64,000 nucleotides of DNA from Neckera pumila (GCA_963969595.1 OZ018417.1:17796501-17860500), one strand, 5' to 3'; positions 23,232 through 35,682 are shown, counted from the stretch's first letter. Notes: a model not told the origin generated them from the letters alone. Numbers and translations: made by a program.

Positions 23232-24157
23232 TTAAACCCCTATATGTATTAGACTATGTTTTCACCCTAAACGCCCCAAAATTGCCATTTTTAGTAGAAG
23301 CACAAATTTTAGGAAAAAAAACATTTCAGATGCATATAATCGTAGGATCTTCTAACACATTTGTTTGAGAAGATGTCGGAAGAATTTCAAAAACTTCTAC
23401 CGTGTAGATTGCAAGATATTAGCAATTGAATTCATAGAAATCCTCTTTTGCCCATGCAAAAATCTAGTTGGCAACACTTAAGAAGGTCACATTTGTACCT
23501 AAATAATTCCTAAATGGTGGTTACTCTTTAGGTCGACTCTTCAACATAAGTTGGGTACATGTTCATAAAATTTCAAATCATTTGGAATTGTACAACATAT
23601 AGGAAAAACTTTGTAAATAGAAAGAAGTAAGAATGATTCAAAGTATAAAATTGTTAATAATTTTTTTATAGAATTGCAAAATGAAAATTACAGTAGTTGT
23701 AATGTTGTAATACACAATTTACATTCATTTCTTTTTTTTTCCCAGAAATTGTGATAATAGAATTCAATTAAGGACTCTAGAGTTTGTTTTAGGAGTTTAT
23801 CCGTAACTACCCGCAAGCTAAAATTGCTCATAACTTTCATCTCATAAATAAAAAGGAAATTATTTAAAGCTTCCCACATATACATAAGTGTAAAGAACGC
23901 ATTTCAAATTTTAACCTTTTTTTAAAAAGTGATTCTTCAGAATTTTTTAGAGCTACCATGGTATATTGAAAATGACACATCATATAATAACTTCTTAACC
24001 GCGTGGTCAAAAGCTCTGGAAATTATTGGACCTTGAAGCTACTCCTCAAGCACATGTTGTGTGAAAATTTCAAAAGAAAACAAAAAAGTCCATTTGTAGT
24101 GAGTTGTCCAAAATTGCTATGTTGCCAAAAAATGTAGCTTGGGCGTTTAGGGTTTAA
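23232..24157 (+). mobile_element. Copy of the TTAACCCCTAAAGG family, nested
   Basis: It starts TTAAACCCCTATATG and ends GGGCGTTTAGGGTTTAA, so the ends are imperfect inverted repeats. Inside it shares phrases with 46052-47049 and 54608-55734: a GCCATTTTTAGTA-type start, TCGTAGGATCTTC, GATTGCAAGATATTAGCA, and TATGTTGCCAAAAAATG near the right end. It has no coding capacity. It appears to have inserted into the larger hAT-type element. Confidence 0.7.
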
Positions 24158-24774
24158 GCTTCATTAAATTCTGAAAAGTTCAACTTAATAGAAACAACTT
24201 CTGTGGTGTTGTGCACTTGTTCAAGTATTTCCACGGTTTAACTATGCATTCTTTCAATTTATTTTTTTTATTAGAAATTTAGAACCATTGGTTCATAAAT
24301 TAATTTAATTTACAGAAACAAAATTCAATTGGAAAGTGGAAAGTAGAAACCCAACCCTTTTACATTTTAGAAACAAACTTACATAACAACTTAGGTATTC
24401 ATTGAGAATACTTGTTTTTTCATTTTGAATGAAGTGCCAAAGTTGCAATATAATATGTTCTAGTGGTGCTTTAAATTTCAACATTCATCTACATATTGGA
24501 TAGAAAGTATTACATTAGCACATATCACGTCAATGATTGTATTTCAATCCATTGTTTGGCGATTTTAACCAAGAAGTTTCTTAATTCAAGTTTTCTAGAG
24601 ATAAAAGTATTCAGAATCTTTTGCAACTTTTTACCAATATTATCTTATCTTGGTGCAATATGGCACTAGAAAGCATATAGAGGCCCTAATTGAAAGTTTT
24701 TTGGTGATGCCAAAAATGACATTAACCCCTAAATGCCCAAGACACCAAAATAGGGTATCGACAATATTGTGAAG
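24158..24774. other. AT-rich DNA, nothing firm
   Basis: It contains a short stub beginning TTAACCCCTAAATGCCCAAG at about 24725, likely an end of the TTAACCCCTAAAGG family. No gene is seen. Confidence 0.5.
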
Positions 24775-25549
24775 TTAACCTCTAAAGGACCGTCTATCCC
24801 CTTGGGGGACAAATTGGGTCTAGACAAGTTCCTGTAGCTTTAACTTTTAGTGAAAGTTTTTGGGATTTTTTGAGGTTGTCAATTGTGTGAGAGCTTTGTG
24901 GATATAGAATATTTTTTTCAATCATGGCTTGGAAGCAAAAGACAATCATAGTTCTTCTGGCAATCTAAGCATCTTTTTGAAAAAATAAGTTATAAAACTC
25001 ATTTTGGAATGCAATTTTTAAAATTTTCCAAAAGAAATTGTAAAATAGGGTTTATTTTGTATGTTAGAACCATCCAACCATTGGGATTATTGTGTTCCAA
25101 TTACCTCTTGAAGCTATTAACAGTATAGTATTCCTTTGAATCTTGACCGTACTGTTACTTAACAATTTTTAATGTGTGAAAATTAAATGTTTTTTGAATA
25201 AATTTTTTTTCCCTAAATTTTCAACTTGACTATTCAATATAAAATATTAGGAGAATATGATCTTTAGTGCAATAATTTTAAGTTAAGAAGATTCAAAGCC
25301 AAAAGATCTACTTGAACAAGGTGCCAAAAAAATTGTTTTTTCCACTTTGAATGCAAAAATCTTGCAATCTACGTGGCAAAAGTTTCTGAAATTTTTTCTG
25401 CACATTCTTGTATTAGTCTAGTATAAGATCCTATGGTTAGATATGCAAAAAAAAAAACATTTCTAAAGTTTTCTTGGCTTTGCAATAGAAATGGCAGTTT
25501 TGAATGTCTTCTGATGGAAGAAATGCCTTGGTCCTTTATTAGGGGTTAA
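24775..25549 (-). mobile_element. Inverted copy of the TTAACCCCTAAAGG family
   Basis: Bounded by GTTAACCTCTAAAGGACC on the left and GGTCCTTTATTAGGGGTTAA on the right. The inside carries CACTTTGAATGCAAAAATCT followed by TGCAATCTACGTGG, the reverse-strand core of the family. Confidence 0.6.
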
Positions 25550-25714
25550 ATAAATCCGAACCAAATTTCTACTTTTAGTGGTTTATATTTTTGAAAGGTT
25601 CTTCTTGAAGTCTAATTTTAGCATCAAAAATCCAATCTTCAAAACAAATGGTTACGATTTTTCTATTCAAGATTTTGTGCAAGGATAACCATTGCAATCT
25701 TGACTTTACTGAAT

Positions 25715-25935
25715 CCGTCCGCGCCCCTACCTTTTTTGTTCGTGCCCTGTCTCATGTCCGCGCCCCAACTTCTTCCGTTCACGCCCTGTCTCACATTCGC
25801 GCCCCTACCACTTCCGTCTGCGCTCGGTCGCTGACATCCGCGCCCCAACTTCTTCCGTTCACGCCTTGTCTCACGTCCGCGCCCCTACCACTTCCATCTG
25901 CACCGGGCCACTGACGTCCATGCCTGACGCTGAGG
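25715..25935. repeat. GC-rich tandem repeat, period 39-41 bases
   Basis: About six units share GTCCGCGCCCC followed by ACTTCTTCCGTTCACGCCCT. GCGCCCC landmarks lie at 25721, 25760, 25799, 25840 and 25879. On the minus strand the units read GGGGCGCGGACGTGAG, the same motif type found upstream of the element's genes. It forms the right subterminal region of the hAT-type element. Confidence 0.85.
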
Positions 25936-26115
25936 TCCGCTCACCTACCGCTTTTTGTCTGCACCCGACGTCCCGCCTGGCAGCTAGATGGCGGCGACGG
26001 GGCAGCCACGTGGCTATTTTTTGGCTTATGAGAAAGTCAACTATGTGTTGACTACATCGGACGGGCGGGACCTCTACCGAACGGGCAAATCGGACGGACG
26101 GGCGAACCGGACATC

Positions 26116-26135
26116 CGCCCAGTATGACAACCCTG
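26116..26135 (-). repeat. Right terminal inverted repeat
   Basis: On the minus strand CAGGGTTGTCATACTGGGCG, matching the left terminus at 18 of 20 positions. The next 8 bases outside are ACGCCCTT. Confidence 0.75.
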
Positions 26136-27673
26136 ACGCCCTTTGGTCTTTACAAGTTAATAACATTGAACACTTTTGAATTCCTATTGAAACTATTCCA
26201 TGAACATTTCAATCAGTATGAATTGTATTAACATATATAGCTTTCACTTCAAAGATTGGATTTAAATGGACTATATAAATTCTATCCGTGTGTTGCATAG
26301 TTTTTGATTCATTGAATCTACTAAGATAAACCTCCCTATTTATGCAGTGTGATAGTTTTTTCCATTTTTGATTAATGTCTTACATTTACACTTAATTTTA
26401 TTTGATATATATACTACTAGTATTGTGGCAGAATTTTAGTCAATCACTTGTCACTATAGATTTTCTTGATTATGTCTAATTTATCATCTATATAAAATAA
26501 TTAATCCACATCTATACTCAGTATACTATGAAAAATTTGCACAGCCCTTATCTATCAAGGCTAATTTATTAATAAAAACTCCTACTACATGATGTTTTAA
26601 CATAGCCTAATTTATATATAATAGAATATATAACATTCCATAGACCCTATAGTAGCCCTACATATTATATAAATTTTTTTCTTTGAATTAAATGGAGCCT
26701 ATCTCGTAACTCACATAGTTTTCAAAAAATCAATAGTGATCTCTCTGGGAGTGCAAATTGTTGTTTTGTTTCCAACATTCCTTATTGTTTGGAAGAAGAT
26801 ATTAACAATAACTATGGCAAAAAAAGATTAGCAAAAAGAATTTTATTTGCAACACAATCAGGAAATGAATCTTCAAAAATTAAAAATTAAAATAAATTTT
26901 ATTCCCAAGTAATCGGGAGCATGGAAACACTTATTTATAGAGAATATATATGCTACAATACATTATACTAATTTTTTAGAACTTGTTAATATAGTTTGTG
27001 CTACATTGGAAGTACAATGGAAAATGAAGTCATTCTACAACTTTTCCATCCATCCATATGAGGTTTTTGAGGAAGGATGCCAAGGAGCTGCCCCTTCTTT
27101 GTGTTTTTTTATATGTGGTCAGCGCATTACCTTAGCCTACAATAAGCTTCAGTAATTTACCCATTGTCAAATTGAAAATCCTTGCCAACGTGGCATGTTT
27201 GTGTTTTCTTAGACGTTGTTCAAAACACACCTATGTTTTTTTTGGTATCTCCGAGAACATTCCCATTGCACATAACATGAATATGTTTTACCTGTGACAT
27301 TCACATGTTTTTTGGAACATACAATTGAATTTTGCATTCCACAGCCGCAATTAAATTTTTGTACTAATGTTTTGAAAATCATACTTGTTTGATGCTAATG
27401 TCCAAAAAAAGAAGGGTTTCTTATTGTAAGTAGGACTGCACTATAAAGCCTGGAGAACCACCATTTTCTTCTCATCTTGCTCCATTGACAAACTCACGAC
27501 TTAAAACCTTGACAAAGGCTTCATGCGGAGTTTAAATCTTTGGAGGGCAACAACCTTACTTTGGGGGGTTTGAAAGACACCTCAAAGCAGGTGGCTTTGT
27601 CATAACTTCTTTTGAAACTACACGTTCATTGATTACCTTTTTCTGATGTAAGAACTTGCGGTCCATCACCAAT
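26136..27673. other. AT-rich DNA, no gene seen
   Basis: Strongly AT-rich with stops in all frames. I could not find transposon ends here for the second hAT pseudogene. Confidence 0.55.
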
Positions 27674-30600
27674 ATGGCTAATCGAGGTGGAGGGTGACTA
27701 GTAACAATACATGGAGGGCCACACAAAAGTGGGATCCTTGGCTAGTTTTAGAAACTGACCTTGGCTATGCCGCAAATACAAGGACATGCGTTTTCTGTGG
27801 GTGGAACAAAGTATTTGTACGGAAAAAGGCATTTTGTCACTTTGAATACGGCAGCACAGTCCAATCGGAATGCTATAAATGTATTCTAAGATTAGTATTG
27901 GAGAAATTCAGGAACTGTGGAGGCATTGTCCCAAAGAAATGACCTATAAAGAAATATACGAGATAAATCATGAAGGCCAAGGTATTGCTGAGTCTGTTGC
28001 TGAACCCGTTGCTGAGCCTACTGAGCCTGTGTTAGCGGAAGGATCTATAGACCCTAGTGCTACAAATGAACTGCGGCCTCCTAATCCAAATTCGGTAGAT
28101 TCCATTTTAAGGGTAGGCGATAGAAGGAGAAATACACCTTCAGTTTCTCATCAAGGAAGCATAGATGAAGCATTACAAGTGGGTGTTCACCAGAACTTGG
28201 ACAGGATGTGGGCTTCTATGAGGCAAACATTGCATTCAACGTCGTGTGCCATCCTGCCTTTATGAAAGTTGTGAAGGAAATAGCGGCAGCTGGAATAGTG
28301 TACCATCCGCTGTCATACAACGCAGTGCGCACTAAAAGGATATATGTGAAAAAGATAGCTGTTGCCAAATAGTCTCGGAGCGGATGAAGCACTCCATTGA
28401 GTTTTATGGAGCGACCATTTGTTCGGACGGGTGGTCTGATATTAATACTTGACCGTTGTTGAATATGATGCTTGTGTGTCCTACCGGAGATGTATTTTTG
28501 GAATCCATTGACACCACTGGAAAGACAAAAGACATTACTTACATGATGAATATGATGGCGCAATATATAAACAAAGTTGGCGCTAAAAATATTGTCTAGC
28601 TATGTATGGACAATGTAGCAGTAATGACAAGGGCCCTCAAAAGTTTGCAAGAGAGGTATCCTCACATGTATGCGGAAGAATGTGCAACTCACATTATGGA
28701 CTTACTTTTAGAAGATTAGGGTAAAGGAGAGCGGGTGAAGGGTCTAGTGGCCAAATGCAAGCACATTGTGAAGTTTATCAAGAAGAATCATCATACCTTG
28801 GATCTCTTTCAAAAGTATTCATCGAAATTGTCATTGTGACTTCCTTCCAAAACATGCTTTGCAATGAACTTTCTCATGATAGACCGTTTGGTGGAGTGCA
28901 AGCAAGCATTGTTCTCTGTAATTTTGGATGAGTCCTACAATGAATTTGAAAGAAGTTTGTTTTATCTCAAAAATGGACACGTAGTCCAAATGCAAGGGCA
29001 TAGAGCATGAGAAGACATTCATGTGGATGTGTTCTGGGGGAATGTGCCAATTATCTGTACCTTGTGAAGCCCGCCCTCTTAGCTCTTTGAATTTTTGATG
29101 GAAAAGTCCTGGCAATGCCTGGCACCTAGATGGTAATGGATCAGCTTAAGCAGCACGTATATTCTCTTAAGGCTGATCCTTATTTTTTAGATGCTGCAAT
29201 TGCGACAAAGTTCAATAAGTAATTTGATGCTCGATGGAAATTAATGCATATAGACCTCTACTATGCAAGGGCACTGCTAAATTTGTATTTGATAGATGTA
29301 GCAACCATTCATAACAACGGCGAGGCAAAGCAAGCATTGAATCAAATCATACAAAAAATGAGCAAGGCGTTGGAAGTGTCGGAGGATGAGGCAATGAGTG
29401 AGCTGACGAAATTTGAAGAAAAGACAGGCCCATTTGACCCTTTACAAGATGCTCCAAATGTCATCCAATATAAACTACTGCCTCATCAATGGTGGAATCG
29501 GGTGGGTGGCAATGCTCTACCAAAAATAGCATGGAGAATGTTTATCATTGACATATTCAGCATCATCATGTGAAAAGAATTGGAATATGTATTTGTTTGT
29601 GCACAATAGGGTGCAAAACCGCTTGGTTTCATTCAAAGTGCAAGCATTGGTGTACATCTACACAAACAACAAGCTTGAACTTGAGAAACGTGGAGTAAAT
29701 CCTGCACTTTTGTACAAAAGTATTTGGTGGATGCAAATACTAACAAAGAGAACAAGGAGCCATTGTCTTCAGGATCTGAGGATGAAGTTGTACAAACAGC
29801 TGCTTGGCAAGCAAAGAACTACATGGAGGTAGAAGATCGTCTACGCGGAAATAGATGGGCTGGATTGGTCCCTATACAAGACAGTCCTCCACAATGACAA
29901 TGATGACATTATGCCAATACATTTGTGGTTGATAATGATGGAGATAATTCTATAGAAGAGGAGGACCAACGCAAGCTTCACCGCCCCTATGTCTTTGCTT
30001 GGAATGCAGATCTGATATTAAATTCACCACCAACGAGGACAAGAACCCATGAGAACAACAATGAAGGCATAGATATTCCACTACTAGCAGCAGTGCAGCA
30101 TGCTACATCTCATGTATTAGCGCAATCGTTGTCAAGCAGACCAATGAATCTCCAGAGCGTTGCTCCAATAACTAGGCTAGTTACTATAGGGATAGAAAGC
30201 AAAGAGAAGTCAGCACTTGAAGTCATTGAGGAAGAGGTTTGGAATGCAAGGCATCAAACTTTTGCAGCACGTACTACTACAGTAGTAGAAGATGCGGAGG
30301 ACGATGACAATGTGCCATTGGAAACTTTCTAAACATCAATCGTAATGCGTCTTTCAATTGAGTGGCAACCACGGATGTTGTTACGGCAACAAGGTCTACA
30401 CCAACCCTTCCACCAAGGCCAACAGTGTATCAAGTTCCAATGCGGATTGTTGATGAAGAAGTGCATGGCTCAGCTCCTCAATCCACTCACCGCACTTAGC
30501 CCGCTCAACCTTCATCAATGTCCAGCCCTAAATAATAATCATGGGAAGTGTGTGCACATAACAATCATAGGAAAAAAACATATCATAAGGGCTGACAAGA

Positions 30601-30707
30601 AAGCACAAAGGGATCCTAAACGTCCAAACCAAATTGTCCTCTCGTTTACCATAGGTGCATCTAATTCCACTCAAAACGTGGGGCAATCAAGCATCAGAGG
30701 GCAATAG
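27674..30707 (+). pseudogene. Second hAT transposase pseudogene
   Basis: Plus-strand fragments in order: a BED-like finger (RTCVFCGWNKVF...FCHFEYG) near 27780-27850, FYEANIAFNVVCHPAFMKVV near 28220, ICSDGWSDINT near 28425, GDVFLESIDTTGKTKDITYM, then LCMDNVAVM and CATHIMDLLLED. These are followed by FAMNFLMIDRLVE near 28860, LPHQWWNRVGGNALPKI near 29480 and SCEKNWNMYLFVHN near 29565. A hydrophilic tail runs to about 30700. Numerous in-frame stops and frameshifts lie between the pieces (for example TGA after DINT and TAG after KNIV). Unlike the first hAT pseudogene it keeps the DGW aspartate and has no glycine-repeat tail, so it belongs to another hAT lineage. Confidence 0.85.
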
Positions 30708-32056
30708 CCTGGACCTAACATGGATGGAACAACTGATGCAATGAGATTGACAAAACGTTTGGTGCAAACTCAGGAGAAGAAGGAGTAGACATTGAAGTGC
30801 AAAACGTAAACTTGGAGGTAGAACGTGAAGTGCAACATGTATTGGCACCAAGAGAAGATGACAAGAACAAGAGCCCCACCAACAACAATAGCACGGATGA
30901 GGAACACGAAGCCACGGACCCTGGAGCTGACAAAGTGTCTAGTAATTATACATTTCCACCATAAATAATGTAGTTGTAGATGGAAAGGCAGTAAAGTAGT
31001 ATTGTAAGGATTCACCTTCTTTTGGGGGAGTGAAGATTTGTAGCTGAAGTTTACAGCTGAATAGCATATGGCTAAATTTTGTATAGTGCCTTGTTAGACA
31101 TGATAGTATTATAAATACATAGCAAGGTTTCAAGTATTATATGTTGGCTTTCACAAGTGTTGCAGTGGTGACCCTAAGAAAGTTGTGGAAGTATAATTGA
31201 AACATAAGTTCATCTACGTATTGGGATCACCTTCCTGGTACCAAACAATATATATGAGTTATTTTTATTTACTTTAATATTATTATTTCTATAATCTCTA
31301 AGATTAGTATTCATTGTGTCTTTGTGTTGGTTGTCATCTATGAATTAGATTTTTTGTAGGAGAAAAGAATTCCAAATTTTCCTACCTATATTCAAGAGAT
31401 TGCACAAAATACCTTCACAGATTCAAAGTTCTAGAGTAGAATTATTTTTTTCCTAGAATACTTCAAAATTAGCATAACAATTTAGAAATTTTGAAGAAAA
31501 TATAGCCAATTTATGCATCTACATCTTCAACTACAAAGATAATGATTAAAAAAATCATAAAAAAATATACTAGGTTGAAGAAGTACGGAAGTGCCAAGTC
31601 ACCATAAATTACATATACTACATTTTTATGCAAGAGAAAATAGGAAGAAAAAAAAATGAAGAAAAGAAAATGACCATTTATAATCCACCATGTTCAATTA
31701 GACATTCACCAAGTAAACTACTGAAATAATTATTTAAATGTTTTGAAATGCAAGTATACAAAGGCTCACTTTGTAGACTTCCATACAATGTACAATTAAA
31801 AATTTCTAAAAATACATTAAAAAATAGATGAAGCCTAAAAGTGTACTCAAAGACCATCTTTTCCAAACTTCCTTTGCAAATTAATTTCTTTGGGTACTAC
31901 TTTGTGCCCTAAACCCCTAAATTTTGAAGTGTGAAGGTGTGACATTAAATTTGGGCCTATTCTTGGGCAAAGACTGTCATTTTGGAAATTTCCCAAAATC
32001 CTACCAAGAAGTGTAATAAATCCTAACCCTTGACCCAAATTCGCTCTCAATTTTTG
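30708..32056. other. AT-rich DNA downstream of the second hAT pseudogene
   Basis: The first about 250 bases still have a coding-like, acidic composition and may be the decayed end of the transposase tail. The rest is AT-rich with no gene seen. Confidence 0.45.
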
Positions 32057-32256
32057 GACCCACAGTAGCCCTAAATCATAGGAGCCGCAGTCACCTTGTG
32101 TTGGGACCCAAAGTTGCCTTGTGTTCAATACCCGCGGTCGCCCTACTTGTTGAATCTGGGGTCGCCCTGACTCTCAAACCTGCGGTCGCCCTTATCTGCG
32201 TACCCGAGGTCGCCCAAGACGCACATGAACGTGCCCCACACCTAGAGTCGCCCATG
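32057..32256. repeat. 24-bp tandem repeat with GGTCGCCCT core
   Basis: Cores AGTAGCCC, AGTCACCT, AGTTGCCT, GGTCGCCC (four times) and AGTCGCCC begin near 32064, 32089, 32112, 32136, 32160, 32184, 32208 and 32246. The spacing is close to 24 bases. It is GC-rich against an AT-rich background. It may be a subterminal repeat of the second hAT element, but no terminal repeat was found to confirm this. Confidence 0.75.
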
Positions 32257-33537
32257 GTGACATGGTCTCGGCTTTCCATGTCAATTTTCAAAGCCAGCCA
32301 CGTAAGACAAATCCATTTACCGAGGGTAAAAAATCTGAACCCTCAAACTTTTATAGGACAGGATTGTCCCCCACACTCAGCACTTGTCATATACGACATG
32401 CGACATCAGACGGACAACTCAATACCAAACCCTCTAATACGTCTGACAAAATAACCCTGCTAGCTAGCCTCAAAATGAAATTCAAATTCTTCTATTTCTA
32501 GGATGTGTTTAAGCAACATACACCTTGCTACAACTTTAGCAAATCTTTGACAATTGGAGTGATGAAAACTTCAAATGTCTTCCATATGCGGGTGCTCAAT
32601 GTATTGGCAACTAGATTCAATTGTTTAGAATTACAAACATAAAAGTAGACACATAGTAAATTGAAGCAAAAGAATAAAACTTGGAATAGAAGCAAAATAA
32701 TTGGAAGTATTAGAGGTTTATAATAATCTAGAATACAATACTATATTTTAATTACAGAATAGGAAGAAATAGAAGAATGTTGATCACATGCCTTGTAGGA
32801 TTTAACAATGTCATATAGTCTTCAGTCGCAATATCAATTGCTTCTTTTTTACAAAACCTTTTGTATTTCTTCTCCAAGAGCTTTGAGCAGTCATATGTTA
32901 TAAGCAGTCATATGCTACAAATCATGTTTTGAAAAGAATAGTGAAATATTTCTAATTATCAAGAACAAAAAATAATTATATTGATGTAAAGTGCATTGTT
33001 TTTATCAGGTGGTCAGGGTGATTTACCTTTCAAATTGATCAATAAAGATAGCTCCAGGCAAACTAATTTCATGCATTCAATTGAAGTAGGCAAAGCTTGA
33101 TAGAGTAATTTGAGCAAAGCAGCCTAAGATTATACGAGCAAAATACCTTCATAGACTTTGAGAGAGCAATACTTGCTAGAAAAAGCTAAGCAAATTGTTA
33201 GTGCTTAATGCAAGAGACTACAAATGACATGCAAGTGGTATCAAAAGTTGGGACTAGATTCTTCCCAAAAGAAATTTGTACTGACCATGATTTTGTTCCT
33301 TCCCTAAAAAAGACAAATCAATAAAGTATCACATTCAGCTACCAAAGTTAGCACAAAATAATTCCAAAATCAAATTTTCAAATGTTAAGAAATTTATTTT
33401 TCAAGAATTTTTTTATATAGAAAAGAAGCAAAATTTAAAAAAATATTTTTAGCATCTATCAAAATTTATTTTCCCATATTTATTTAAATATTTGACATAT
33501 AGTGTCCTTCTAAATAGTCATTTATAGTACTCACTAA
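32257..33537. other. AT-rich DNA, no gene seen
   Basis: After a short mixed-composition stretch to about 32460 the sequence is AT-rich, without recognisable genes or repeats. Confidence 0.5.
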
Positions 33538-33916
33538 GAGCATCGCCACCATTTCCCAAGAAATGTAACTTGGCAAAGGAGCTGTGCAGTGTTGACTTCA
33601 TTGATGTACACATGGCGCTATTTTGTTATCCCATTGTCCCACAGTATGGCACCACAACATGTTCCGTTTTTCAAATACTATTCATTGGCAGACCATATTG
33701 TTAAGCCGACAAAAAGCTAAAAATTATTCCTTCATATACCCAAAATTGCAACTCAATATAGCGGAAGATGATACGGGAAGATGAAATGCATTTCCATATT
33801 TTGAAGTGGGCCGGCCTATGGTTCACCGTCCTTGAGTCCATGGTGGAGGTGACAGCACTTCCGGACCCAGCAACCACCATGCTGAGCCTACATGCTAATG
33901 AACGGTGGCAATGCTC
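33538..33916 (+). mobile_element. MITE, PIF/Harbinger-like, 379 bp
   Basis: It starts GAGCATCGCCACCATTT and ends AACGGTGGCAATGCTC, which pair as imperfect inverted repeats. TAA flanks both ends (33535-33537 and 33917-33919), the usual 3-bp target duplication of PIF/Harbinger elements. There is no coding capacity of its own. Confidence 0.75.
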
Positions 33917-34749
33917 TAACTATTTTCCAATACAACTTTCAACAATTAATCTCTAAATGCCCCAGGCCTATTTTGAGCTTTTTGAAATTTGCTCTAAATT
34001 GAATAAAAAGCCAACATTTTGATAAGTTGAATCAATTTTTTTTGAATTGCAACCATACAAATTCAAATTAGACATGCTAGAGATCATATAGGAAAGAAAA
34101 CACAACAATATCATTTAAAAATTGAAAGATTGTAATGTTTGATCGGGAGGGGGGTAAAACTATGAAAATCTTTCTAATGCTCTTTTTGCATGTCAATCTA
34201 AAAAAATGGTCACCAAAAATATTAAGTTGAAGGGCCTAGCATGCCTAAACCCCAATCAATTTATGGCTTCTCAATATCTACTCTACAATTTTCTTAAATG
34301 AATTTCTTGTGTGATTTTTCCTCCAAGATCTAGTGTATTTTGAGGCTCATTTCCAAGAGCCCTCAACACTACGGAAAGTCAAGATTGCAATGGGTACTCT
34401 TGCACAAAATCTTAAACAAGAAAAATCATAATCATTTATTTTCTAAATCGGATTTCTAATGCTAAAACTAGACTTCACAATTTTTTTGTCAAAAATAGAA
34501 CTATTTAAAATAGAAACTGAGTTATATATTAGATAACTGATGAGCCGCACTAGCAGTGAATTGGTTATTGTATATAATTAGTTATACATTTTCCAGTCAC
34601 AACCTTCGATCTTCATGATCCAAGGGTGTAGGAAGCAAGTTGAAAGGAAAGAGGGTCATGAGTTGCAACTTGTCATGGCAATGGCAACGGGTTGCCAGTG
34701 GGATAGTGCCATGTTAACATTGAAATGTCAACAACCAATTATGTCTTAT
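33917..34749. other. AT-rich DNA, no gene seen
   Basis: AT-rich; a few short repeat-family phrases near 34370-34440 but no defined ends. Confidence 0.5.
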
Positions 34750-35682
34750 TTAGCCCTAAAGGCCCAAGGCCTTTATTCTACCAAAAAACACCCAAAACTG
34801 TCATTTTTTTTAGCAAAGAATGAAAAAAAATTAAAAATGTTTTTTTTGCACATCTAATCGTAGCACCTTATACATAACTAGTATGAAAATGTGTGGAAAA
34901 GATTTCAAAAGTTTTGACCGCACAAATTGCAAGATATCTACGTTTAAAGTTAAAAAAACAAGTTTTTCAACACATTGTGGGATTGGATTTTTTGACTTTG
35001 AACATTTTTAACTTAAAATTTTTGCACTACAAAGTTTTGAGCTTTAAATGTTTATAGTAGAGAATTGAGTTGACAATCTACCATAAAAGAAATTCAAAAA
35101 AATTTAATTTTCATTATTAAAAAAATTGCTAAGTAGAAGTAGGTACAAGATAGAAGGAAAATCTAATTATTCGTATATTTTAGATGGAATTAAAATGCAC
35201 TAATCTCAATGGTGAGATTTTTTTAGCAAGTATATTAAACCATGCAAAAAAAAGAAATTGAAAAATTTGAAAAATTGCATTCAGAAATGAATCCTACAAG
35301 TTATTTTTTTCAAAAAGGTGCTCTAACTATTCAAAAAACAAGAATGTCCATAACTTTCTCATAACAAGTCCAAATGAAATGAGTCAAAGCTTTCCAGATA
35401 GATAAAAATATAATCTATGAGAAAAAACATACTAAAAATAAATAAAAAAATGCAAAAATTTTTTGCTCCCAGCGCTGCCCCCCGTCCCCTGTTTTGAGCC
35501 TATTTGGTCATAACTTTTGTTCCCTGGCATCGATTTGTGAAAAAAATTATATTCAAACAAATCTAATCAGCATTTCTACCTCCAAAAAAAGTTTCAAAAA
35601 ATCAGGAGAAAATTTCAGCCCGTAGACACCTGCCCCAAAACGCATTTGTCCACCAAAGGGACAATGGGCTTTTAGGGATTAA
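34750..35682 (+). mobile_element. Copy of the TTAACCCCTAAAGG family
   Basis: It starts TTAGCCCTAAAGGCCCAAGG and ends GGGCTTTTAGGGATTAA. Inside are TCGTAGCACCTTATACATAA and GCAAGATATCTACGTTTAAA, the family core. Non-coding. Confidence 0.65.

Larger units (their letters stand above)
7876..26135. mobile_element. Candidate 18.3-kb composite hAT-type element with cargo genes
   Basis: The left end is CAGGGTTGTCATAACGGGCG at 7876-7895. The right end at 26116-26135, read inward on the minus strand, is CAGGGTTGTCATACTGGGCG, so 18 of 20 positions match. CAGGG-type ends are typical of hAT transposons. Flanking 8-mers are ATGCCCTC (7868-7875) and ACGCCCTT (26136-26143), 6 of 8 matching, compatible with an aged 8-bp target duplication. 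Both subterminal zones are GC-rich and share a sequence of the form GGACxTCAGCGTC close to the ends. Between them lie a hAT transposase pseudogene, a satellite, a RING/coiled-coil pseudogene and a kinase-like pseudogene, all decayed. Later insertions such as 23232-24157 are nested inside. Alternatively the two ends belong to two separate elements of one family. Confidence 0.6.

Noticed and set aside
25648..25914. 88-codon frame with repeated VRAPT/SHVRAPT
   Set aside because: It is a translation of the 39-41-base GC-rich array; the repeats drift in frame.
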